Shown here: piece after piece, positions 1 through 12,661 of the stretch | Numbering within the stretch: the first letter of the stretch is position 1 | Layout of the letters: every line of letters starts with the position of its first letter | DNA from: Meghimatium bilineatum | Lineage: Eukaryota; Mollusca; Gastropoda; Stylommatophora; Philomycidae | Direction of reading: 5' to 3' | Assembly (NCBI GenBank): GCA_034231615.1 | Contig: CM067315.1 | Span: 30,482,133 to 30,546,132, forward strand | DNA: 64,000 nucleotides | Position numbers and translations under genes: made by a program | Notes under the pieces: generated by a model | Told to the model about the DNA's origin: nothing | The model's input: the letters and a program-made list of their open reading frames with translations, nothing else | Databases searched by the model: none

Positions 1-3000
1 TCAAACTTTTCAACACATTTCATAAATGTATCTAGTTTATCACTAGAAATATATTTTTTGATTTTCTTTTCCAAACTTTTCAACACATTTCATAAATGTA
101 TCTAGTTTATCATTAGAAATATGTTTTATTTAAATTTCAAACTTTTCAAGACAATTTCATAAATGTATCTAGTTTTTATCATTAGAAATATATTTTTTTG
201 ATTTTGAAACTTTTCAACACATTTCATAAATGTATCTATTTTATCATTAGAAATATATTTTTTTGATTTTCATTCTTTTCAACACATCTCATAAATGTAT
301 CTACCGGTAGTTTATCATTAGAAATATATTTTTTAATTTTCTTTTTCAATCTTTTCAACACATCTCATAAATGTATCTACCGGTAGTTTATCACTAGAAA
401 TATATCTTTTCATTTTCTTTCTCAAACTTTTCAACACATTTCATAAATGTATCTAGTTTATCATATTAGAAATAAATTATTTGATTTTCTTTTTCAAACT
501 TTTCAACGCATTTCATAAATGTATCTAGTTTATCATTAGAAATATATTTGTTTATTTTCAAACTTTTCAACACATTTCATAAATGTAAATAGTTTATCAT
601 TAGAAATATTTTTTTTTTAATTTCTTTTTTTAAACTTTTCAACACATAATTTCATAAATGTATCTATTTTATCATTAGAAATATATCTTTTGATTTTAAA
701 ACTTTTCAACACATTTCATAAATGTACCGGTATCTATTTTATCATTAGAAATATATTTTATCTTTTTCAAACTTTTCAACACATCTCATAAATGTGCTAC
801 TTGTAGTTTATCATTAGAAATGTATTTTTTTATTTTGAAACTTTTCAACACTTCTCATAAATGTATCTACCAGTAGTTTATCACTAGAAATATATTTTTT
901 TATTTTGAATTTTTTCAACACATCTCATAAATGTATCTACCAGTAGTTTATCATTAGAAATATATTTTTTTATTTTCTTTTTCAATCTTTTCAACACGTC
1001 TCATAAATGTATCTACCGGTATTTTATCACTAGAAATATATCTTTTCATTTTATTGTTCAAACTTTTCAACATATTTCATAAATTTATCTAGTTTATCAC
1101 TAGAAATATATTTTTTGATTTTCTTTTCCAAACTTTTCAACACATTTCATAAATGTATCTAGTTTATCATTAGAAATATGTTTTTTTTAAATTTCATACT
1201 TTTCAACACATTTCATAAATGTATCTATTTTATCATTAGAAATATATTTTTTATTTTCTTTTTCAAACTTTTCAACACATTTCATAAATGTAAATAGTTT
1301 ATCATTATAAATATTTTTTTTTCATTTTCAAACTTTTCAACACATATCATAAGTGTATATAGTTTATCAATAGAAATTAATTTTTTGATTTTCTTTTTGA
1401 AATTTTTCAACACATTTCATAAATGTATCTAGTTTTTATCATTAGAAATATATTTTTTGGATTTTGAAACTTTTCAACACATTTCATAAATGTATCTAGT
1501 TTATGATTAGAAATATATTTAATTGATTTTCATTCTTTTCAACACATCTCATAAATGTATCTACCGGTAGTTTATCATTAGAAATATATTTTTTAATTTT
1601 CTTTTTCAATCTTTTCAAAACATCTCATAAATGTATCTACCGGTAGTTTATCACTAGAAATATATCTTTTCATTTTCTTTTTCAAACTTTTCAACACATC
1701 TTATAAACGTATCTAGTTTATCATTAGAAATATATTTATTGATTTTCAAACTTTTCAACACATTTCATAAGTGTATATAGTTTATCAATATAAATTTATT
1801 TTTTGATATTCTTTTGAAATTTTTCAACACATTTCATAAATGTATCTAGTTTTTATCATTAGAAATATATTTTTTGGATTTTGAAACTTTTCAACACATT
1901 TCATAAATGTATCTAGTTTATGATTAGAAATATATTTTTTTGATTTTCATTCTTTTCAACACATCTCATAAATGTATCTACCGGTAGTTTATCACTAGAA
2001 ATATATCTTTTCATTTTCTTTTTCAAACTTTTCAACACATTTCATAAATGTATCTAGTTTATCACTAAAAATAATTTTTTTTTCATTTTCAAACTTTTTA
2101 ACATATTTCATAAATGTATCTAGTTTATCATTAGAAATATATTTGTTTATTTTCTTTTTCAAACTTTTCAACACATTTCATAAATGTATCTAGTTTATCA
2201 TTAGAAATATATTCTTTGATTTCTTTTTTTAAACTTTTCAACACATAATTTCATAAATGTATCTATTTGATCATTAGAAATATATCTTTTGATTTTAAAA
2301 CTTTTCAACACATTTCATAAATGTACCGGTATCTATTTTATCATTAGAAATATATTTTATCTTTTTCAAACTTTTCAACACATCTCATAAATGTGCTACT
2401 TGTAGTTTATCATTAGAAATGTATTTTTTTATTTTGAAACTTTTCAACACATCTCATAAATGTATCTACCGGTAGTTTATCACTAGAAATATATCTTTTC
2501 ATTTTCTTTTTCAAACTTTTCAACACATCTTATAAACGTATCTAGTTTATCATTAGAAATATATTTATTGATTTTCAAACTTTTCAACACATTTCATAAG
2601 TGTATATAGTTTATCAATATAAATTTATTTTTTGATATTCTTTTGAAATTTTTCAACACATTTCATAAATGTATCTATTTTATCATTAGAAATATATTTT
2701 TTATTTTATTTTTCAAACTTTTCAACACATTTCATAAATGTATCTAGTTTATCATTAGAAATATTTTTTTTTTAAATTTCAAACTTTTCAAGACATTTCA
2801 TAAATGTATCTAGTTTTTATCATTAGAAATATATTTTTTTGATTTTGAAACTTTTCAACACATTTCATAAATGTATCTATTTTATCATTAGAAATATTTT
2901 TTTCTGATTTTCATTCTTTTCAACACATCTCATAAATGTATCTACCGGTAGTTTATCATTAGAAATATATTTTTTAATTTTCTTTTTCAATCTTTTCAAC

Positions 3001-6000
3001 ACATCTCATAAATGTATCTACCGGTAGTTTATCACTAGAAATATATCTTTTCATTTTCTTTCTCAAACTTTTCAACACATTTCATAAATGTATCTAGTTT
3101 ATCATATTAGAAATAAATTATTTGATTTTCTTTTTCAAACTTTTCAACGCATTTCATAAATGTATCTAGTTTATCATTAGAAATGTGTTCTTTTCATTTT
3201 CAAACATTTTAACATATTTCATAAATGTATCTAGTTTATCATTAGAAATATATTTGTTTATTTTCTTTTTCAAACTTTTCAACACATTTCATAAATGTAA
3301 ATAGTTTATCATTAGAAATATTTTTTTTTAAATTTCTTTTTTTAAACTTTTCAACACATAATTTCATAAATGTATCTATTTTATCATTAATATATCTTTT
3401 GATTTTAAAACTTTTCAACACATTTCATAAATGTACCGGTATCTATTTTATCATTAGAAATATATTTTATCTTTTTCAAACTTTTCAACACATCTCATAA
3501 ATGTGCTACTTGTAGTTTATCATTAGAAATGTATTTTTTTATTTTGAATTTTTTCAACACATCTCATAAATGTATCTACCAGTAGTTTATCATTAGAAAT
3601 ATATTTTTTTATTTTCTTTTTCAAACTTTTCAACACATTTCATAAATGTAAATAGTTTATCATTATAAATATTTTTTTTTTCATTTTCAAACTTTTCAAC
3701 ACATATCATAAGTGTATATAGTTTATCAATAGAAATTAATTTTTTGATTTTCTTTTTGAAATTTTTCAACACATTTCATAAATGTATCTAGTTTATGATT
3801 AGAAATATATTTTTTTGATTTTCATTCTTTTCAACACATCTCATAAATGTATCTACCGGTAGTTTATCATTAGAAATTTATTTTTTAATTTTCTTTTTCA
3901 ATCTTTTCAAAACATCTCATAAATGTATCTACCGGTAGTTTATCACTAGAAATATATCTTTTCATTTTCTTTTTCAAACTTTTCAACACATCTTATAAAC
4001 GTATCTAGTTTATCATTAGAAATAAATTTTTTGATTTTCAAACTTTTCAACACATTTCATAAGTGTATATAGTTTATCAATATAAATTAATTTTTTGATT
4101 TTCTTTTGAAATTTTTCAACACATTTCATAAATGTAAATAGTTTATCATTATAAATATTTTTTTTTTAATCTTCAAAATTTTCAACACATCATAAGTGTA
4201 TCTAGTTTATCAATAGAAATTAATTTTTTTATTTTCTTTTCCAAACTTTTCAACACATTTCATAAATGTATCTAGTTTTTATCATTAGAAATATATTTTT
4301 TGGATTTTGAAACTTTTCAACACATTTCATAAATGTATCTAGTTTAAGATTAGAAATATATTTTTTTGATTTTCATTCTTTTCAACACATCTCATAAATG
4401 TATCTACCGGTAGTTTATCATTAGAAATATATTTTTTAATTTTCTTTTTCAATCTTTTCAACACATCTCATAAATGTATCTACCGGTAGTTTATCACTAG
4501 AAATATGTATATTCATTTTCTTTTTCAAACTTTTCAACACATTTCATAAATGTATCTAGTTTATCACTAGAAATAATTTTGTTTTCATTTTCAAACTTTT
4601 CATAAATGTATCTAGTTTATCATTAGAAATATATTTGTTTATTTTCTTTTTCAAACTTTTCAACACATTTCATAAATGTATCTAGTTTATCACTAGAAAT
4701 ATATTTTTTGATTTTCTTTTCCAAACTTTTCAACACATTTCATAAATGTATCTAGTTTATCATTAGAAATATGTTTTATTTAAATTTCAAACTTTTCAAG
4801 ACATTTCATAAATGTATCTAGTTTTTATCATTAGAAATATATTTTTTTGATTTTGAAACTTTTCAACACATTTCATAAATGTATCTATTTTATCATTAGA
4901 AATATATTTTTTTGATTTTCATTCTTTTCAACACATCTCATAAATGTATCTACCGGTAGTTTATCATTAGAAATATATTTTTTAATTTTCTTTTTCAATC
5001 TTTTCAACACATCTCATAAATGTATCTACCGGTAGTTTATCACTAGAAATATATCTTTTCATTTTCTTTCTCAAACTTTTCAACACATTTCATAAATGTA
5101 TCTAGTTTATCATATTAGAAATAAATTATTTGATTTTCTTTTTCAAACTTTTCAACGCATTTCATAAATGTATCTAGTTTATCATTAGAAATATATTTGT
5201 TTATTTTCAAACTTTTCAACACATTTCATAAATGTAAATAGTTTATCATTAGAAATATTTTTTTTTTAATTTCTTTTTTTAAACTTTTCAACACATAATT
5301 TCATAAATGTATCTATTTTATCATTAGAAATATATCTTTTGATTTTAAAACTTTTCAACACATTTCATAAATGTACCGGTATCTATTTTATCATTAGAAA
5401 TATATTTTATCTTTTTCAAACTTTTCAACACATCTCATAAATGTGCTACTTGTAGTTTATCATTAGAAATGTATTTTTTTATTTTGAAACTTTTCAACAC
5501 TTCTCATAAATGTATCTACCAGTAGTTTATCACTAGAAATATATTTTTTTATTTTGAATTTTTTCAACACATCTCATAAATGTATCTACCAGTAGTTTAT
5601 CATTAGAAATATATTTTTTTATTTTCTTTTTCAATCTTTTCAACACGTCTCATAAATGTATCTACCGGTATTTTATCACTAGAAATATATCTTTTCATTT
5701 TATTGTTCAAACTTTTCAACATATTTCATAAATTTATCTAGTTTATCACTAGAAATATATTTTTTGATTTTCTTTTCCAAACTTTTCAACACATTTCATA
5801 AATGTATCTAGTTTATCATTAGAAATATGTTTTTTTTAAATTTCATACTTTTCAACACATTTCATAAATGTATCTATTTTATCATTAGAAATATATTTTT
5901 TATTTTCTTTTTCAAACTTTTCAACACATTTCATAAATGTAAATAGTTTATCATTATAAATATTTTTTTTTTCATTTTCAAACTTTTCAACACATATCAT

Positions 6001-9000
6001 AAGTGTATATAGTTTATCAATAGAAATTAATTTTTTGATTTTCTTTTTGAAATTTTTCAACACATTTCATAAATGTATCTAGTTTTTATCATTAGAAATA
6101 TATTTTTTGGATTTTGAAACTTTTCAACACATTTCATAAATGTATCTAGTTTATGATTAGAAATATATTTTTTTGATTTTCATTCTTTTCAACACATCTC
6201 ATAAATGTATCTACCGGTAGTTTATCATTAGAAATATATTTTTTAATTTTCTTTTTCAATCTTTTCAAAACATCTCATAAATGTATCTACCGGTAGTTTA
6301 TCACTAGAAATATATCTTTTCATTTTCTTTTTCAAACTTTTCAACACATCTTATAAACGTATCTAGTTTATCATTAGAAATATATTTATTGATTTTCAAA
6401 CTTTTCAACACATTTCATAAGTGTATATAGTTTATCAATATAAATTTATTTTTTGATATTCTTTTGAAATTTTTCAACACATTTCATAAATGTATCTAGT
6501 TTTTATCATTAGAAATATATTTTTTGGATTTTGAAACTTTTCAACACATTTCATAAATGTATCTAGTTTATGATTAGAAATATATTTTTTTGATTTTTAT
6601 TCTTTTCAACACATCTCATAAATGTATCTACCGGTAGTTTATCACTAGAAATATATCTTTTCATTTTCTTTTTCAAACTTTTCAACACATTTCATAAATG
6701 TATCTAGTTTATCACTAAAAATAATTTTTTTTTCATTTTCAAACTTTTTAACATATTTCATAAATGTATCTAGTTTATCATTAGAAATATATTTGTTTAT
6801 TTTCTTTTTCAAACTTTTCAACACATTTCATAAATGTATCTAGTTTATCATTAGAAATATATTCTTTGATTTCTTTTTTTAAACTTTTCAACACATAATT
6901 TCATAAATGTATCTATTTGATCATTAGAAATATATCTTTTGATTTTAAAACTTTTCAACACATTTCATAAATGTACCGGTATCTATTTTATCATTAGAAA
7001 TATATTTTATCTTTTTCAAACTTTTCAACACATCTCATAAATGTGCTACTTGTAGTTTATCATTAGAAATGTATTTTTTTATTTTGAAACTTTTCAACAC
7101 TTCTCATAAATGTATCTACCAGTAGTTTATCACTAGAAATATATTTTTTTATTTTGAATTTTTTCAACACATCTCATAAATGTACCAGTAGTTTATCATT
7201 AGAAATATATTTTTTTTATTTTCTTTTTCAATCTTTTCAACACGTCTCATAAATGTATCTACCGGTATTTTATCACTAGAAATATATCTTTTCATTTTAT
7301 TGTTCAAACTTTTCAACATATTTCATAAATTTATCTAGTTTATCACTAGAAATATATTTTTTGATTTTCTTTTCCAAACTTTTCAACACATTTCATAAAT
7401 GTATCTAGTTTATCATTAGAAATATGTTTTTTTTAAATTTCATACTTTTCAACACATTTCATAAATGTATCTATTTTATCATTAGAAATATATTTTTTAT
7501 TTTCTTTTTCAAACTTTTCAACACATTTCATAAATGTAAATAGTTTATCATTATAAATATTTTTTTTTTCATTTTCAAACTTTTCAACACATATCATAAG
7601 TGTATATAGTTTATCAATAGAAATTAATTTTTTGATTTTCTTTTTGAAATTTTTCAACACATTTCATAAATGTATCTAGTTTTTATCATTAGAAATATAT
7701 TTTTTGGATTTTGAAACTTTTCAACACATTTCATAAATGTATCTAGTTTATGATTAGAAATATATTTTTTTGATTTTCATTCTTTTCAACACATCTCATA
7801 AATGTATCTACCGGTAGTTTATCATTAGAAATATATTTTTTAATTTTCTTTTTCAATCTTTTCAAAACATCTCATAAATGTATCTACCGGTAGTTTATCA
7901 CTAGAAATATATCTTTTCATTTTCTTTTTCAAACTTTTCAACACATCTTATAAACGTATCTAGTTTATCATTAGAAATATATTTATTGATTTTCAAACTT
8001 TTCAACACATTTCATAAGTGTATATAGTTTATCAAATATATATTTATTTTTTGATATTCTTTTGAAATTTTTCAACACATTTCATAAATGTAAATAGTTT
8101 ATCATTATAAATATTTTTTTTTAATTTTCAAAATTTTCAACACATATCATAAGTGTATCTAGTTTATCAATAGAAATTAATTTTTCGATTTTCTTTTCCA
8201 AACTTTTCAACACATTTCATAAATGTATCTAGTTTTTATCATTAGAAATATATTTTTTGGATTTTGAAACTTTTCAACACATTTCATAAATGTATCTAGT
8301 TTATGATTAGAAATATATTTTTTTGATTTTCATTCTTTTCAACACATCTCATAAATGTATCTACCGGTAGTTTATCATTAGAAATATATTTTTTAATTTT
8401 CTTTTTCAATCTTTTCAACACATCTCATAAATGTATCTACCGGTAGTTTATCACTAGAAATATATCTTTTCATTTTCTTTTTCAAACTTTTCAACACATT
8501 TCATAAATGTATCTAGTTTATCACTAAAAATAATTTTTTTTTCATTTTCAAACTTTTTAACATATTTCATAAATGTATCTAGTTTATCATTAGAAATATA
8601 TTTGTTTATTTTCTTTTTTTAAACTTTTCAACACATAATTTCATAAATGTATCTATTTTATCATTAGAAATATATCTTTTTATTTTAAAACTTTTCAACA
8701 CATTTCATAAATGTACCGGTATCTATTTTATCATTAGAAATATATTTTATCTTTTTCAAACTTTTCAACATATCTCATAAATGTGCTACTTGTAATTTAT
8801 CATTAGAAATGTATTTTTTTATTTTGAAACTTTTCAACACTTCTCATAAATGTATCTACCAGTAGTTTATCATTAGAAATATATTTTTTAATTATCTTTT
8901 TCAATCTTTTCAAAACATCTCATAAATGTATCTACCGGTAGTTTATCACTAGAAATATATCTTTTCATTTTCTTTTTCAAACTTTTCAACACATCTAGTG

Positions 9001-12000
9001 ATAAACGTATCTAGTTTATCATTAGAAATATATTTATTGATTTTCAAACTTTTCAACACATTTCATAAGTGTATATAGTTTATCAATATAAATTTATTTT
9101 TTGATATTCTTTTGAAATTTTTCAACACATTTCATAAGTGTATCTAGTTTATCAATAGAAATTAATTTTTTGATTTTCTTTTTGAAATTTTCAACACATT
9201 TCATAAATGTATCTAGTTTTTATCATTAGAAATATATTTTTTGGATTTTGAAACTTTTCAACACATTTCATAAATGTATCTAGTTTATGATTAGAAATAT
9301 TTTTTTTTGATTTTCATTCTTTTCAACACATCTCATAAATGTATCTACCGGTAGTTTATCATTAGAAATATATTTTTTAATTTTCTTTTTCAATCTTTTC
9401 AACACATCTCATAAATGTATCTACCGGTAGTTTATCACTAGAAATATATCTTTTCATTTTCTTTTTCAAACTTTTCAACACATTTCATAAATGTATCTAG
9501 TTTATCACTAAAAATAATTTTTTTTTCATTTTCAAACTTTTTAACATATTTCATAAATGTATCTAGTTTATCATTAGAAATATATTTGTTTATTTTCTTT
9601 TTCAAACTTTTCAACACATTTCATAAATGTATCTAGTTTATCATTAGAAATATATTCTTTGATTTCTTTTTTTAAACTTTTCAACACATAATTTCATAAA
9701 TGTATCTATTTGATCATTAGAAATATATCTTTTGATTTTAAAACTTTTCAACACATTTCATAAATGTACCGGTATCTATTTTATCATTAGAAATATATTT
9801 TATCTTTTTCAAACTTTTCAACACATCTCATAAATGTGCTACTTGTAGTTTATCATTAGAAATGTATTTTTTTATTTTGAAACTTTTCAACACTTCTCAT
9901 AAATGTATCTACCGGTAGTTTATCACTAGAAATATATTTTTTAATTTTCTTTTTCAATCTTTTCAACACGTCTCATAAATGTATCTACCGGTATTTTATC
10001 GCTAGAAATATATCTTTTCATTTTCTTGTTCAAACTTTTCAACATATTTCATAAATTTATCTAGTTTATCACTAGAAATATATTTTTTGATTTTCTTTTC
10101 CAAACTTTTCAACACATTTCATAAATGTATCTAGTTTATCATTAGAAATATGTTTTTTTTAAATTTCATACTTTTCAACACATTTCATAAATGTATCTAT
10201 TTTATCATTAGAAATATATTTTTTATTTTCTTTTTCAAACTTTTCAACACATTTCATAAATGTAAATAGTTTATCATTATAAATATTTTTTTTTGATTTT
10301 CCTACTTTTCAACACATATCATAAGTGTATATAGTTTATCAATAGAAATTAATTTTTTGATTTTCTTTTTGAAATTTTCAACACATTTCATAAATGTATC
10401 TAGTTTTTATCATTAGAAATATATTTTTTGGATTTTGAAACTTTTCAACACATTTCATAAACGTATCTAGTTTATCATTAGAAATATATTTTTTTGATTT
10501 TCAAACTTTTCAACACATTTCATAAGTGTATATAGTTTATCAATATAAATTAATTTTTTGATTTTCTTTTGAAATTTTTCAACACATTTCATAAATGTAA
10601 ATAGTTTATCATTATAAATATTTTTTTTTTAATCTTCAAAATTTTCAACACATCATAAGTGTATCTAGTTTATCAATAGAAATTAATTTTTTGATTTTCT
10701 TTTCCAAACTTTTCAACACATTTCATAAATGTATCTAGTTTTTATCATTAGAAATATATTTTTTGGATTTTGAAACTTTTCAACACATTTCATAAATGTA
10801 TCTAGTTTATGATTAGAAATATATTTTTTTGATTTTCATTCTTTTCAACACATCTCATAAATGTATCTACCGGTAGTTTATCATTAGAAATATATTTTTT
10901 AATTTTCTTTTTCAATCTTTTCAACACATCTCATAAATGTATCTACCGGTAGTTTATCACTAGAAATATATATATTCATTTTCTTTTTCAAACTTTTCAA
11001 CACATTTCATAAATTTATCTAGTTTATCACTAGAAATAATTTTGTTTTCATTTTCAAACTTTTCAACACATTTCATAAATGTATCTAGTTTATCATTAGA
11101 AATATGTTTTTTTTAAATTTCAAACTTTTCAAGACATTTCATAAATGTATCTAGTTTTTATCATTAGAAATATATTTTTTTGATTTTGAAACTTTTCAAC
11201 ACATTTCATAAATGTATCTATTTTATCATTAGAAATATATTTTTTTGATTTTGAAACTTTTCAACACATTTCATAAATGTATCTACCGGTAGTTTATCAC
11301 TAGAAATATATCTTTTCATTTTCTTTCTCAAACTTTTCAACACATTTCATAAATGTATCTAGTTTGACATTAGAAATAAATTATTTGATTTTCTTTTTCA
11401 AACTTTTCAACGCATTTCATAAATGTATCTAGTTTATCATTAGAAATGTGTTTTTTTTAAATTTCAAACTTTTCAACACATTTCATAAATGTAAATAGTT
11501 TATCATTATAAATATTTTTTTTTGGATTTTCAAACTTTTCAACACATATCATAAGTGTATATAGTTTATCAATAGAAATTAATTTTTTGATTTTCTTTTT
11601 GAAATTTTTCAACACATTTCATAAATGTATCTAGTTTTTATCATTAGAAATATATTTTTTTGATTTTGAAACTTTTCAACACATTTCATAAATGTATCTA
11701 CCGGTAGTTTATCACTAGAAATATATCTTTTCATTTTCTTTTTCAAACTTTTCAACACATTTCATAAATGTATCTAGTTTATCATTAGAAATATATTTTT
11801 CGATTTTGAAATTTTTCAACACATTTCATAAATATATCTAGATTATCATTAGAAATATTTTTTTTTTAATTTCAAACTTTTCAACACATCTCATCAATGT
11901 ATCTACCGGTAGATTATCACTAGAAATATATCTTTTCATTTTCTTTTTCAAACTTTTCAACACATTTCATAAATGTATATAGTTTATCATTAGAAATATT

Positions 12001-12594
12001 TTTTTCAATTTTCTTGTTCAAACTTTTCAACATATTTCATAAATGTATCTAGTTTATCACTAGAAATATATTTTTTGATTTTCTTTTCCAAACTTTTCAA
12101 CACATTTCATAAATGTATCTAGTTTATCATTAGAAATATGATTTTTTTAAATTTCAAACTTTTACACACATTTCATAAATGTATCTATTTTATCATTAGA
12201 AATATATTTTGTGTTTTCTTTTTCAAACTTTTCAACACATTTCATAAGTGTAAATAGTTTATCATTATAAATATTTTTTTTTTTAATCTTCAAAATTTTC
12301 AACACATATCATAAGTGTATATAGTTTATCAATAGAAATTAATTTTTTGATTTTCTTTTGGAAATTTTTCAATACATTTCATAAATGTATCTAGTTTTTA
12401 TCATTAGAAATATATTTTTTTGATTTTGAAACTTTTCAACACATTTCATAAATGTATCTAGTTTTTATCATTAGAAATATATTTTTTTGATTTTGAAACT
12501 TTTCAACACATTTCATAAATGTATCTAGTTTATCACTAGAAATATATTTTGTGGTTTTCTTTTTCAAACTTTTCAACACATTTCATAAATTTAC
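1..12594. repeat. AT-rich satellite array with higher-order repeats, intronic
   Basis: The whole stretch consists of diverged 60-77 bp units carrying CTTTTCAACACATTTCATAA, then ATGTATCTAGTTTATCATTA, then GAAATATATT and a T-rich spacer. Two unit types alternate: a plain one (TATCTAGTTTATC) and one with a 10-bp perfect palindrome (CTACCGGTAG). Larger blocks recur: about 1-2,450 is nearly the same as 4,651-7,100, and a block around 5,836-6,063 recurs exactly 1,597 bp later at 7,433-7,660. The minus strand reads as short open frames of a 23-24 residue repeat only where units are multiples of 3; variable unit length breaks the frame, so I do not call a gene. The array begins at the 5' splice site of the last visible COLGALT exon, so it forms at least the start of that intron. 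Confidence 0.97.
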
Positions 12595-12661
12595 CGGTAG
12601 ATCAGCAAAGCCTGGTAACATCTTGACCCCTTGCTTCTCCAGGTAGGAACTATTAAGTTCT
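12595..12661 (-). CDS. COLGALT-like: COLGALT exon 10, bordering the satellite
   Basis: The acceptor is CCAAACAG. It encodes ELNSSYLEKQGVKMLPGFAD and then LP, matching human WMLNSSAIRNLGVDLLPGYQD. The donor GTAAAT is already satellite sequence (ACCGGTAAATTTATGAAATG on the minus strand). The next exon is not in the window. Confidence 0.85.

Noticed and set aside
5836-7660. Two identical 75-codon frames in the satellite as genes
   Set aside because: They are the same satellite block copied 1,597 bp apart. The frame exists only because some units are multiples of three.
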